In this document: in pieces, positions 1 to 11,811 of the stretch
Position numbering within the stretch: the stretch's first letter is position 1
Layout of the letters: the number at the start of each line of letters is the position of its first letter
DNA from: Quillaja saponaria
Taxonomy: Eukaryota > Streptophyta > Magnoliopsida > Fabales > Quillajaceae
DNA length: 64,000 nt
Direction: 5' to 3'
Assembly (NCBI GenBank): GCA_029379385.1
Contig: CM055617.1
Span: 9,858,001-9,922,000, forward strand
Notes under the pieces: generated by a model
Database searches by the model: none
Seen by the model: the letters and a program-made list of their open reading frames with translations, nothing else
What the model was told of the DNA's origin: nothing
Program-made: the position numbers and the translations under genes

Positions 1-674
1 TTTACATATAAACATGTAGAGTAAATTACAAAGAGGACTAGGAAAGCGAAAGTAGATATCAAAAACGATTTTTTTTTTTTTTTTTTTTTTGATCAGAGTT
101 AGAAGGATCCAATGGAGATTGGGAAAGGGATTGAAGAGGATTAAACCCGAAACCTTCGGGCTTTTCTCCGAAATTTAACTAACAAACGGATGCTATAGAG
201 CTAGCTAATGCTATTTTGGTGGTATTCAATATTGTTATAAATCAAATTCCATTAATCAGAAATAATTAAGTAACTCACTGATGTGGGAAAGGTTTACGAT
301 TTCATAGGCAACCCCATATTAAATTCATTAAGACAATCAGCATAAATGAAAATTTTAGCGAATTTCACTTGCATACATTAAATATAATTTATTTCTATGA
401 TTGAGATGATGAGATTTAATTGTATTGAGCAAGAGGGCAAATAGAATTACCAGCGAGAGCATAGCTCAATAGGTATGATACCACACCTTATGCCTCTCCC
501 CCACCCCAGGTTGAGGGTTCAAACCCTAACCTCCCTGTGTACCAAAAAAAAAAAGAGGGCAAGTAGAATTTCTAACAAAATGATAATAGAAGATGATAGC
601 AGTGGGTAGATTGTCATATGCTGTGTTTATGCCTGTCTGTTTTGGGAACAATCTAATTTATTTATAATCAACAG
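1..674. other. Intron (or 5' flank) of the CBSX5-like gene, no coding exon seen
   Basis: I see no coding exon here. The stretch ends in a plausible 3' splice site (AG at 673-674) leading into the CBSX5-like terminal exon, so at least its right part is intron. It holds a 22-base T tract (69-90) and a SINE insertion (449-553). The first exon of the gene should encode roughly 110 residues and must lie left of the window. Confidence 0.6.
449..553 (+). mobile_element. tRNA-derived SINE with target-site duplication
   Basis: This is a short insertion of about 105 bp with a tRNA-like head: a box A-like TAGCTCAATAGG near 463-474, a box B-like GGTTCAAACCC near 514-524, and a terminal A tract at 543-553. 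It is flanked by near-perfect 17 bp direct repeats, AGAGGGCAAATAGAATT at 432-448 and AGAGGGCAAGTAGAATT at 554-570, with one mismatch. Pol III promoter boxes, an A tail and a target duplication together are the signature of a SINE placed by LINE machinery. The single mismatch suggests a moderately old insertion. It sits in the intron of the CBSX5-like gene, in sense orientation. Confidence 0.85.
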
Positions 675-1512
675 CTTACTGGAAGCAATAGATCTTATGC
701 TTGAAGGTGCACAGAACCTAGTGATACAGATAGAATCTCGCAGCACTCGAAATTCAAGGATAAAACTTATTCAACAGAAACCTTCATTTGATTCCATCCT
801 CCATAACAACCGTGAATACTGCTGGCTTGCCCAAGAAGACATAATTCGGTACCTCCTTAACTCCATTGGGTTGTTTTCTACCGCAGCCATCAACCCCATC
901 AACTCCCTCAACGTTATTGATACTGACAGCATCCTTGCTCTCCAGTACAACGACCCTGCTTATTCTGCACTAAGCTTTATCTCTGAGGCCCTGACTCAGC
1001 AGACCTCAATTGCTATTATTGACTTGGACGACAAGTTGATAGGTGAAATCTCACCATTCACTCTCAACTCCTGCGACGAGTCAGCTGCAGCTGCAATAGC
1101 AACACTCTCAGCTGGTGACTTGATGGCGTATATAGACTGTGGTGGACAGCCAGAGGACCTGGTGCAATTGGTGAAAGATAGATTGGAAGAAAGAAATTTA
1201 GGGGCAGCTTTGGAGTTAATGGAAGAAGAATCAGTACTTTCATCGTGGTCGTTGTACTGCTGCTCAACTTCTTCTGACGAAGAGTTTGGCTCAACAAGAA
1301 ATGGAAAGCTTGGAGGGTACTCAGCAAGATTGGTCCGGAGGTCAGAAGCTATTGTTTGCTACCCATGGAGCTCTTTGGTGGCGGTTATGGTTCAGGCACT
1401 TGCTCACCGTGTGAGTTATGTGTGGGTTGTTGAAGTAGATGGAGCCTTAACTGGGATTGTCACGTTTCCAGGCATGTTGAAAGTTTTCAGAGAACGTGTG
1501 TCTATGGGATAA
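675..1512 (+). CDS. CBSX5: CBS domain-containing protein CBSX5-like, terminal exon (partial)
   Basis: The exon opens after AG at 673-674 and reads through LLEAIDLMLEGAQNLV to a TAA ending at 1512, about 279 residues. It matches the C-terminal three quarters of the plant CBSX5 family, which is about 390 residues, from memory. Recognisable blocks are QEDIIRYLLNS, LIGEISPFTL, ATLSAGDLMAYID and, near the end, SEAIVCYPWSSLVAVMVQA followed by a HRVSYVWVV segment of the final CBS half. CBS pairs bind adenosyl ligands; some CBSX proteins regulate thioredoxins, but CBSX5 itself is poorly characterised. The first ATG in this exon (697) is internal, not the start: the reading frame continues upstream to the splice site, and the 5' exon is outside the window. 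No frameshift or stop is visible in the exon. Confidence 0.85.
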
Positions 1513-1781
1513 CATATAGGATTAAACTTTAAACTACAGAACCACAGTTGCAAACAATGCCGATTTTAGTCAACAATGTCTTCGTAACGAATCTGGAATT
1601 GTGCATATGGAGAATCATAGATGGTTTTTCTGTTGTAATTCAGATTTATGCTGAATCTAATTCAATACAGAACCAAAAAAATTATTTGCATTTTTTTGTG
1701 TATGCATTCATACGAGACTGATGAATTTGATTAATACTTGTCTGGCATCTCTGGTGAATTAATCTGGGTGTTTTGGAAATG

Positions 1782-1785
<4 letters not shown>

Positions 1786-1817
<32 letters not shown>
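1786..1817. repeat. (AT)16 microsatellite
   Basis: A pure alternating AT run of 32 bases, read directly. It lies downstream of the CBSX5-like stop codon. Confidence 0.95.
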
Positions 1818-1820
<3 letters not shown>

Positions 1821-1956
1821 CATATATGGTATACACATAAATTCTATATCACCATACAGTGGCTCGTGTTTGATATATCATTATCTTTTTTGACGTTGTT
1901 CAAAACCAAGAATTAGACATCTTGGAGCAAATTGTTGAGGCAGTCAGCCTGCAGAA

Positions 1957-2023
1957 ATGGGTGCTAGTGCTACAAGTCCTTGGCGCCTTGCATTATTTTC
2001 TTTATTTCTTTTCTTCAGTTCAG
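1957..2023 (+). other. Possible orphan first exon encoding a signal peptide
   Basis: An ATG at 1957 opens 22 codons that read like a secretory signal peptide: MGASATSPWR, then a strongly hydrophobic LALFSLFLFFSS, ending at a good donor (TCAG|GTGATT at 2023/2024). I could not find a convincing continuation. A proline-rich stretch around 2270-2400 is open but unrecognised. It may be the remnant of a secreted or GPI-anchored protein gene, or a chance reading frame. The seen facts are the start, hydrophobicity and donor; the rest is inference. Confidence 0.25.
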
Positions 2024-3088
2024 GTGATTTCATTTGTCTGAGAGAGAATTTCCTTTTGTCTCAGTCTCTAGATGACTAGATTAAACATTAATGATTTTCG
2101 TTGTTGATATCCTAATGGGCAACTGTTAAATAATACATGCTAAGTGACTAAACCTTCTATTTTTATTTCTTGTAATCTTAGTACATACATTGTTTATATT
2201 TGTATCACATCCAAGACACTATTAGAACTATGTGGTAAAATCAAGAAGAATGAAAAGCTGCAAATAACAATATTAAATCCCATCTTTGCCAATCCTACAT
2301 TGCCAACCAGCCAGCCATCTTTGCCAAGGCAAGTTCCTCTTCCCCCACTTACTCTCAATATTTCCATACCAAAGATGGCACAAGTTACCCAAAAATTCCT
2401 TTTCCATTTCGCTCACCATCACAAATTGACATTGCTTGTCATATTATCGAATTATAAGTGAGCACGTAATATATATACTTATCATCTATTTTTGACAATG
2501 TAAGTGTTAACATCGTCATAACTTAATCATAGGCATTTTTATTTTTTTTCTAAGAATATGAGTTTAATAATTTTGACAATGTCCGTGTTAACATCGCCAC
2601 CTTCTTTCATGATCAATCACCATTCACCAATGACTAGCGATTTATTGGTTGCCTGACGACAAATAATGGTGATGGGAAGAGGCAAATGTGTTGGGATCCA
2701 TTCTGGCAGCAGCAGGACCAGGACGTTGACAACCACTTGACATTTTCTAGTAAACTTCTACAAATTCACAGAATTATAAAACGAACAGCTGTGTGCCATT
2801 GACACATAGCTGACAACAACTCTACGGCACATGTACTATTCATCTTATTGAAATAAGCAATATTTGTTTTGTAAACTTGTTATACTGTGTCCAGTGAATA
2901 TAAAATAATAAGTCATGTATGTAAAAATTCCTTAACAAAAAAGATATGTCCATCTTAACTAGTACAAAAAATAAACTACAATATAACATGAATCGCCTTC
3001 GTTTTTAGTTTTTAGTGTGTTTAATATTCTAAATCGAGAATTAGTTATTCTTTTAAAATAAGATAAAAACATTATTATTTTACAAATA

Positions 3089-3449
3089 GTGCCAGTTTGG
3101 TTTTGTATTTAGAATATGTGTTTGACGTTTGGAGCTTGAAAATTACTTTCAGCTTATTTAACTTGTATAATAGCATGTTTTGTTAAAACTGAAAATTATT
3201 TTTGATCAGATACCTAATATATTGTTAACTTATTTTTCAGAAACTACTTATCTATAGCTTTTTCTAGAACATGCTTATAGAAAAATACAAGACAAAAATG
3301 ACATAATATTCTTGTGATTCAAAATCTCTTTTTTGAATAACTAACCAAACACAAAACAAATTATGTTAAAATACATTATTTCATAATCTCTACTAGCAAA
3401 TCAATTATCAAAAACACTAATTTTCAAATATTAAACCAAACATACCCAT
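3089..3449. mobile_element. Possible MITE with GTTTGGTTT-type terminal inverted repeats
   Basis: The left end (GCCAGTTTGGTTTTGTATTT from 3091) and the reverse complement of the right end (GGGTATGTTTGGTTTAATAT, ending near 3447) are imperfect inverted copies separated by about 320 bp of non-coding AT-rich DNA. No clear target duplication was found, so the exact ends are uncertain. Confidence 0.35.
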
Positions 3450-3635
3450 AAACTTATACGGGTTTATTGTGCTACCATAGAGGCTATCCAATTACACACT
3501 AGCATAAGTATATCAAAAACACAGAAAATCACTTGCTAAGCGAACGATATCCCATCCGAAATTACAATCTCAATTAAGTAAATAAGTAAAAAAAATATTT
3601 TCCACTTACTCAACAATAATACGTAAAAACATAAG

Positions 3636-3985
3636 ATTGTTTACTTATTTGACTAGAATATATATATATATATATAAAATCAATTATGTAACAGTAAAAT
3701 GTGTTAAGCTAGTGACAATCAACAATCATTAATGCCAATTCATTAAAAAAAATAAAAAATACTTACAGGGCATGATTCAAGTGTTAAAGGCACGCTCAAA
3801 CTCAGCGCGGTTGAGGATGTCTACAGTATCAAGGGTTCAAATTTGTAGAAAAATACTTTTAGGGAGGAACAATCATAAACTCCAAACGAGATTAGGTTCC
3901 CAACCAAAGAGTATAAGATTATTCGTGAAAAACCATAAAATAAAATAAAATAATTAAAAATCTAGGATATAAGGTTACATAAAAA
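3636..3985. repeat. Direct repeat copy 1 (pairs with 5108-5435), carries a SINE-like segment
   Basis: Shares with 5108-5435 the start TTACTTATTTGAC, the block GTAAAATGTGTTAAGCTAGT, the block AACAATCATTAATGC, and the end TAAGRTTACATAAAAA. It contains a tRNA-like segment (3771-3900) with a box B-like GGTTCAAAT and the tail GATTAGGTT shared with copies elsewhere in the window. Confidence 0.6.
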
Positions 3986-5107
3986 TTATTCAAGGTTAAA
4001 AGAGTTTACAAGCTTAATGCAAGTCCTTATAGAAAATGTTATTTTTAGTTTTAACATTTAGTACCCTGACCATTTAGTAATCTTTAACAAGAAATTGAAT
4101 CTATATAAAATTAATACAGTGATATAGATTCATAAAAACTATACATTTAATATATATATTTTTTTTATTCATAACATTTAAATAATAAATTTATATTATA
4201 ATTATATATAACTTACTAAATTTCAAAATTAAAATTCAATCTTAATTGCTATTGATACATAGTTATTGACAAATTAGAGATTTATTAATATTGAAAAGAA
4301 TTAGTATAAAAAAAAAATTCAATAGTCATCAAATTATTACTAACATATTAATATTAAAATAGAAAAAATTATGAAAAAGATTAAAAAAACTAAAATAAAA
4401 ATTTAACTCAAAATAACAATTAAAAATTAATTATGTAATTATAAAAACTCATGAGGTATTTAAGAAAATAAAATTTATTCCACTAAAAGATAAAATGATA
4501 ATTTATAATTATGAAAACTATACTCTAAATATTTTTTAATTCAAAATATTTCATTAATCTGAGAAAAACTACAAAATAACATAATTATTAGGAACCTATT
4601 AAACAATTTTTTTTTTTTTTAGAAAGTCAATATCAACTACTATTGATATATAATTATTGAAAAATATAAATTTTTATGAATTAAAAGTTAAAACAACAAT
4701 ATTATAACCATGAAACTATACACTTAATATTTCTTTTTAATTCATTGTAATTTGTTTTAATATTGTAGTTTACAAATTTGAGAAGAACTAAGAAAATTAA
4801 AATTATTAGACACTATTGAACAAACAAACAAAATAAAAAAATTCAATTTTATTTATTATTGACATATAATTATTAAAAAAAAATAGATTTATTAATATTG
4901 AGAAGAAGTAAAAAAGTAATTAAAATTTTATTATTATTAAAATAGAGAAGACTTAGGAAAATAGTAAAAAAAAATAAAATAGTAGTTTATTTGAAGTAAT
5001 ATAACAAATAAGGATATTTATATAATAATAAAAACTCACAAGGATATTAAAAAATTCAAGAATTTGTCATTTAGTCACTTTTATATATAATATAGATAAA
5101 TAATTTT

Positions 5108-5435
5108 TTTTCTTTTACTTATTTGACAATAATAGTAAAAGTAAAATGTGTTAAGCTAGTGAATATAGTGGGATAACAACCAACAATCATTAATGCTAAT
5201 TCACTTTTACAAAATAAAAATAAAAAAATTCATAAAATGTGAATCCAATTGTAAGAGCTTAGTGGTTGAGGGTATCTGTAATAGTAAGAGTTCGTTCGAG
5301 CTCACAGCAAAATATTTATAAGTAATGGCAATCACTAATTTTGAACTAAATTAGGTTTGCATTTAAAGAATATAAGGAACTCTAGAAAAATCAAAGAAAT
5401 AAAAAATGTAAGATATAAGATTACATAAAAATGGA
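5108..5435. repeat. Direct repeat copy 2 (pairs with 3636-3985)
   Basis: Diverged direct copy of 3636-3985, about 1.47 kb away, with the same order of shared blocks and its own SINE-like segment (about 5240-5375) ending in AAATTAGGTT. The pair could be the LTRs of a degenerate element or an old segmental duplication; no PBS or PPT was seen. Confidence 0.55.
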
Positions 5436-5666
5436 AAATTGATGGCATATTTGTTAATTGATCTCTTTACTTGGGTAGAAACCGAATCGGTGATACACGA
5501 TCATCACTGCGAGGAACGAAGGAGTAGTGGCAAACAAAAGTGGAGAGAGAGGGAAAGAGTGGAGCGGATATATTTGGATAAGGGCGTCACGGGACTCATA
5601 TTCGTGCATCTTTTTTGACGCTTAATTTTTTAATATTATTTTTAAGCCTCGGCGCTTCTACCGTGT

Positions 5667-5675
5667 CCACGTGTC
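5667..5675. promoter_or_regulatory. G-box/ABRE upstream of the AIRP2-like gene
   Basis: CCACGTGTC, about 255 bp before the AIRP2 start codon, contains the G-box core CACGTG and the ABRE ACGTGTC. Such sites bind bZIP (ABF/AREB) factors. Because Arabidopsis AIRP2 is an ABA-response gene, this site is plausible biologically, but a single motif in the promoter or 5' UTR is only suggestive. Confidence 0.5.
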
Positions 5676-5929
5676 ACATTACTCTTTCCGTCTTCGCTCT
5701 CAAGAATAGAATAGCAGTAGCACGAAGCACCCTCAGTCTGAAAAAGAGAAACCCATTCTTCTATTCCATCTACTTGGAGCGAGAAAGTCAGGGTTTTTGG
5801 AGGACCCAAATGGGATTTTAGGGTTTTGGGAGTTTCAGATAATTTGGGTAATTGTGGGTTTGTTTTGCTTTGATCCTGGTTTATCTTTGTTTCAGGTTTT
5901 TGTTTTTTTTTTTCTTTTGGTTTTGGGAG

Positions 5930-8900
5930 ATGTACATAGCTTCCATGCGAAAGTCTTTTAAGGATTCCTTAAAAGTTCTTGAAGCTGATATCCAGCATGC
6001 CAATACTATGTAAGTTTAACCGTAAATTTCTTTCCTTTATAACGACCTTTGTTTATATGATTGCCGATTACTGTAGGAATCTTACAGGGTCGAATGGTTA
6101 TTTATTTATTTATTATTATTGTTATTATGTGTTTGTTGTTTTGGGGCTTGAGTCTCTAATGATATGTGGTGGATATTATTTTCCATTTTGATGTGGTTGT
6201 TGAGAGAATATGGCTGCTTCAACTTATATTTATGTATTATCCTGATACTGCTTGTCTCTTTAGACATTTCCATTCCTTTTACGTGTTCTGTCTTTTTGAG
6301 TTCATATGCAATTGATACGCCAGATAACTTACGAACAATGTGGTAACAGATTCGTGTCCTACTCTGTTTAGATTTCAACGCATTGTTATGTATGTTAAAT
6401 GCTATAGCTCCGTTATCATGCTGTCTAGCTACAACTTTTCTCTACTCTATTGCTATATTGCTAAGCTGTTGGTCATTGTGATTCTGATAAATGGAGGAAC
6501 CTCCACTACGGTTCTATAATACAAGCAACCTCTCCTTTTATGGTCTTGGCTTAAGCTAGATCAGTATTTTAAAGTTTTAACCTGTGATCATTCAATTGGA
6601 CATGCAGGGCGTCTGATTTGCCAAGAGAGTATGATGGTCCCTGCCTTCAGATGAGAATGTCATACAGTCCAGCTGCACACTTGTTCCTTTTTCTTGTGCA
6701 GTGGACAGACTACCATCTTGCCGGAGCTCTTGGACTATTGAGAATCCTGATATATAAGGTAATGCCATTTTTCTTTCAATTATAAAGTTTGAATGAAAGA
6801 TATAGGCAGTATCAGCAATTTTCTGCGTGCTACAGGTTTATGTGGATGGGACAACTACTATGTCTACTCATGAAAGAAAAGCAAGTATTAGAGAGTTCTA
6901 TGGTATTTCTTTGTTCGTCTTTTTGTTAGCTTCTCTGCACAGTCTGTGTTGTTGTTGATTTCTATAAGTTTTTCTGCATGCAGCCGTGATATATCCCTCT
7001 CTGTTGCAACTTCAAAGAGGTGTAAATGATACAGATGATAAAAAGCAAAAGGCAGTGTGCATGGAGAGATACAGAAGAAGAGATGATGAGGAACAAACGA
7101 AATCTTTGGATGTAGATATTGAAAGAGAACAAGAATGTGGGATATGCATGGAGATGCATAGTAAGATTGTGTTGCCCAATTGCAACCACTCCATGTGCTT
7201 GAAATGCTACCGCGAATGGTAGTTCAATTCTTTCTCCCTTATCTCTATCGATTTATCTCTTTACCTCTCTATCTCCTTCCTTTGGCCTATTGAATTTTGC
7301 ATGTTTGTATGTTGAGTTCTTAAATTTCAGAGTTAAGAATCTGATCATGTAGTTTTTCTGTGTTGATGTTTACAATTCTGTAATTATTTGTTTTGCTTTG
7401 GTTTTTCTCCATTTTGATGTGGTGATAACTTTTTTTTTCTGGTTAGAGTTTCAACTATCAAGCATTAAAAAAGAATCAAGTTTGCACTCAATTTTTGTGG
7501 GATTTCTATTGTTTATTTCATTGAATTGCAAGCAATCTGATTACTGACCCTGTGAAAGAAAATAGCATTTTCCATGACAGGATGGTGAAACATTGTAATG
7601 TTTATAATACATTTATTACTACAGAATCCTGTGTACATCACATGGCTTGTGATGTCATTTACTTCCCTTATGTATAGATGCATATGTGAATCCATGTTCT
7701 AGTGCATGACTGTATTTTTCGGATAGGATACATTTACTTTGGAATTTCCTCTACTCATTCATGAATGTGAATATTCTGTAACAAAGAGAATTGAAGATAT
7801 TTGAGTAGGTGAAGGAAGTGAAGAGGGTATAAAGATTGCTACTGCAGTACTCAAGGAATAGGAGTTCTGAAAATAGATGCTTATTTTCATCTTTTTTTGA
7901 AGATCAGGGCCTGAGTCTTTCATTTCCTAAGTTTGATAACTTGAAGGAGATACATCTAGGCTTAGAACTGGACAGTGCGAAATGCGGGGAATTAAGGATT
8001 CTGTTATCTTGTCTGATAGTCTGATTTTATCTTTTTCTTTTTAATTTCTGTGGGGTGGGTGGGTTCTGGTGCTGGTTATTGCTATCCTGGGCTGTCAGTT
8101 TCTTTCTGTGTGTTGGAAATGCAGCAAAATTTCGTCTAGCAGAATAGAACTCAGGTCTTGCATATCCTAAGGTTTTTAACTTGAAGGAGTTACCTGTAGC
8201 TCTTAAGATTGGAATATGTGAAATGCAGGGAGTCAAGGAAAGCATATCTTGTTTGTTTATTTCAAGTTCTAGAGACCATTGGTCACTTTTGCCTAGGATG
8301 AATTTTGGTTAGTTTGATGTGAAATAGTTTTTGAAGGGGTCGTCCTTCACATATGTCAAGCATTGCATGCATCTGCTTTGGTTTATTGTAGTTTGATTGA
8401 ATGGATGAGAAAGAAGCTTAGTCTGGATTAGGCTATGCAATTCAGAATCCTTCTGGTGGGGGAGATTAATTTGCTCTTGGTATGTTATCATGTTTGGTCT
8501 TGAAGAAAATTCATATAGGAGATGCTCCTTTCCATTTTCCATTGAATTTTTTATTCATCTTCAGAGTAGTTATGTATGGTCATCTGTTCCTGTCTTGTTG
8601 TGTTGTTTTCTGAAATAGTACTCTTGTTTTTTTTCCTGATTAATTCTGCACGATGGTTATGCATGGCTGTCTTGTCTTAATATGATGTTTTTTGAATATG
8701 TGGTTTATAATTTGAGATGTGAATGTTTGATAACTTGGAAGCTTTCTAAGTTGTTACTAAATCTCAGAAGTTGTTGTATCAAATGTGTGTATCTACTTTA
8801 ATTTACTTTTAACTAGGATTTGGTAATTTCACTGCTGCATCAGACCAAAAACTTGTTAGTTGTTGTGTCAAATGTGTGTATCTACTTTAATTTACTTTTA

Positions 8901-9218
8901 ACAAGGATTTGGTGTCTGAAATTTTCACTGCTGCATCAGACCAAAAACTTGTTATATGGCGTTGTATCATATGGATAAAGGCTGTACGTAATTGGTATTT
9001 TCTGCAGGCGAACAAGATCACAATCGTGCCCCTTTTGTCGTGATAGTCTTAAGAGAGTGAACTCGGGCGATCTCTGGGTATTCACCGATTACAGGGACAT
9101 TGTAGATATGGCAACAGTTTCAAGGGAGAACCTTAAAAGGCTTTTCATTTACATAGACAAGTTGCCTGTGATTATTCCTGATTCCCTTTTTGATACGTAT
9201 GATTCTCATCTAAAATAA
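5930..9218 (+). CDS. AIRP2: AIRP2-like RING-type E3 ubiquitin ligase
   Basis: Five exons: 5930-6009, 6608-6758, 6836-6902, 6984-7218 and 9008-9218. All introns have GT-AG borders, and the phases join to 247 residues (Arabidopsis AIRP2 is about 242, from memory). The N-terminal half carries the family blocks MRKSFKDSLK, MRMSYSPAAHLFLFLVQWTD and LGLLRILIYK. The C-terminal half has a complete C3HC4 RING: C151, C154, C166, H168, C171, C174, C185, C188. After it come VNSGDLW and ENLKRLFIYIDKLP. In Arabidopsis, AIRP2 is a cytosolic E3 ligase that promotes ABA and drought responses. The start could be the ATG at 5930 or the in-frame ATG at 5945; the latter gives the usual MRKSF N-terminus. A three-codon upstream ORF lies at 5810-5821. 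The fourth intron is unusually long (1789 bp) and holds repeats. No disabling lesion was seen. Confidence 0.92.
8770..8954. repeat. Tandem duplication (89 + 96 bp) in AIRP2 intron 4
   Basis: Copy 1 (8770-8858) and copy 2 (8859-8954) both run from GTTGTTGTRTCAAATGTG to CAAAAACTTGTTA and differ by a few substitutions and a 7-9 base insertion in copy 2. A much more diverged pair lies upstream in the same intron (about 7903-8020 and 8146-8256), sharing AACTTGAAGGAG and GTGAAATGCAGGG-like blocks. Confidence 0.85.
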
Positions 9219-9689
9219 GTGATTATGACAGAGTAAGCCTGCTCTTCTATGATCTTGGGTGAGTAGTTCCTTCTCCATTTAGATATATAAAGGCTGAACT
9301 TAATTCTGAAAATTTAGTTTACATAGAATTGCTGCCTTTTCTTTCCTCTTCTGCTCAGAAGTATAATAGTCTGGCATTGTTGTTGGTTAGTGGTGAAGTT
9401 GAGATGGTAAATTGTATCTAGCTCATTGTACATGCTTGTACAGCCTGAATGACTGATGAAGAAGAAATTTGCTATAATTGTTTATATCTCTTAATTACCT
9501 GTTGAGTATGGATTTTTTTTTACTCCCAAGAATGAAAACGAACTGCTCTCCTTGAGCCGGCAATTACCAAACTGTTGATGGAAAAGGGTACACAAGAAAT
9601 CCTTTATCCTTAGGAAATTTGTATAAGGTAGTTTCCTGTAGATTTGATCATGTGGCTGAAGGTAGTCAAATTGAGAAGTAGATGTAGTA

Positions 9690-11719
9690 TTGCTGGGTTA
9701 AAAACATTCACTTCTTTAGAACTTTACTGAACTGACCAAACAAAGCCTTGCACCAGTGCGAGCAAGAGCATCTTCATGTTTGAGGTAGTTAGTTTTTTAA
9801 ATTTTAATTTCATCTAATTCTTTCTTGAATTTTTTACTTTTCTACCTATTCTTCATTTTTCTCCCTCAATTTCTTTAATTTTTTTCTTAAATTCCTAACC
9901 TGTTAGATTACCATTTGAAATTGACAAATTTTTTTAAAAAAAAGCTATTACCTCGAGATTCGTGTTCTAAACAAATTGGAGACCACCATTGCAATTATCG
10001 ACCATAACAGATCAACCCTAAGAGGCGTCTTGAGCTGTCATCTTTTGCATGTGCTACACGTGCAACATCTTCCATGCCACGTCAGTAACAATCATGTCAG
10101 CCTGACAATCCACGTGTCAGTCACAGTTCCGACGTCTAGATTGTTGAGATCTGTTTTTCTTTAAATCTACACCAATAGGCTCGAATTAGTATTTCTTTTT
10201 TTTTTCTCACAAATATATGAACCAAAGTAATTTTTTTGCAAACTTCAATTCTTAATATTATAAAAAAGTTCGTTAATTGCTAAGTTTAAGTAAGTCTTAT
10301 TACTTAAATTATGTTTTTATAATATTTTTTTAATTTTATTTACTCACTTATGTTAATTTTATATTTAAAAAAAATAGTGAAAAGAAAATGAAAGAAAGAG
10401 AGAAAAAAAGTGAGAAAAGAAAAAAGAAAAATGTTTTCTAGATGCATAAAGTCTTAACATCATGTTTTTATTCTTCATTTTACTATATAATTAGAGATCA
10501 TCTTGATCGTACTTTGTCTAGAATTTTTATTTGAGACTTGAATTTATAGAATTGTATCATGTATAGATGGTACTACAATTAGATGTATTGAGATTCATAG
10601 AGATATCTTTATTAAATTTCCTGATTACATTTTTAGAATTTCGAATTTTATTGAGTTTTATTCTAAGTGCTGAAATGATTTGTTTGTGGATCTAGCTACT
10701 TTTCTTGTCAAATCATTTACGTGTTAGTTATGTGTCTATTTGTTATTGGGAAAAATAGAGTTATGGATACCGTTGGGTTGAGTTTGTGTCAAAGTTGATC
10801 CACTACCTTAATTATGACCAGTCGAATTATGCACCCTAGTACATTTAGTCTCATCAAACTTTAGCGTTATCTAGAGATGGCAATAGGTAGGGTTTGAGCT
10901 GGCCTATTGTTTACCCATACCTATCATATATCCTGAAAATGAGATCCATCTTAGATCCAACACTTACTGGGTATTCTTAGACCTAAAGAGTTGCCCATAA
11001 ATTTTATTTTATTTTATTTAAAAAATCAATTTTTTGAATAAAATGACAGAGACAAACAAATTCCAAAAGAAAATTTAAGTACATAATAAAATGTTAAACT
11101 AAAAAGTTGTTATCACATAGAATTTTTTTCTTTCACTGGTGAAGTTGACTTTTACATCCTTTTATTTGTTTCAATACTATTTAAACGACAATTGGGGTAT
11201 TAGTTAAAACTTAGAGGATAGTTTTCTTTTGTAGAATTTTCTCGTTTTTTGTTCCCTAAATTACGTCCTATTTAGCAAATTAAAAAAAAGGCCTAATCTA
11301 GACTCATATTTTCATGAATATGTCCAGACGCAAATTATAAACTTATTTTTGTAAATAAATAAATAAATATATATATATATATATAGTGTTGACTCAAATT
11401 AGGACTATATATTTCAACAAATAAAATAGCATAAGATAATTATAAATAATTTTTAGTACTTATTTTTCTCACAATATCAATAGCGATAAATTTAAAATTC
11501 TATAAATAATTATATTACTTTACTTCCAACGTCTAACTAATTAATTTTCTTCACTACATTTTCAAAAATTTTAAATTTAAAAATTAAGTTCTTATATCAA
11601 AACTATTTATAACAAATTATTTTTCTATATAATAAAATTTTGAAACTCAAAATCAAAATATATTATTACAATTATTATACATCCCTTTAATCATAACAAT
11701 TATGAATTTCTCAAAATTG
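9690..11719. repeat. Large tandem duplication, copy 1
   Basis: Pairs with 11812-14687. Shared blocks in the same order include ACCAGTGCGAGCAAGAGC, TCTTCATGTTTGAG, GGGATGTGCTNCACGTGCAAC-like and TCTTCCATGCCACGT segments, GAGTTATGG near 10760, AATGAGATCCATCTTAGA, and a final AATCATAACAATYATGAATT. Copies are separated by about 92 bp of unshared DNA. Confidence 0.8.
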
Positions 11720-11811
11720 AAAAATATATATTTTGATATTATTGAAAAGTTTATCTTAGATCTAACAGGTAAAATATGAAAAATACCTAGATCCAGACTC
11801 ATATACTATTG

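Larger units (their letters stand above)
1513..5929. other. Intergenic, AT-rich, repeat-bearing; AIRP2 promoter at its right end
   Basis: After the CBSX5-like 3' UTR comes a dinucleotide run, an orphan signal-peptide-like exon (1957-2023), a possible small inverted-terminal-repeat element (about 3089-3449) and very AT-rich DNA. From 4200 to 5000 a motif around TATTGATATATAATTATTGA recurs in diverged form (near 4240, 4635 and 4855). Two direct repeats of about 340 bp flank this core. The last 350 bases are the AIRP2 promoter and 5' UTR. Confidence 0.6.

Noticed and set aside
449..553. A functional tRNA gene
   Set aside because: Box A and B are present, but the cloverleaf is not complete, and the A tail plus target duplication show a SINE.
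3636..5435. A confirmed LTR retrotransposon
   Set aside because: The flanking repeats lack TG...CA ends, and I saw no primer site, polypurine tract or target duplication.
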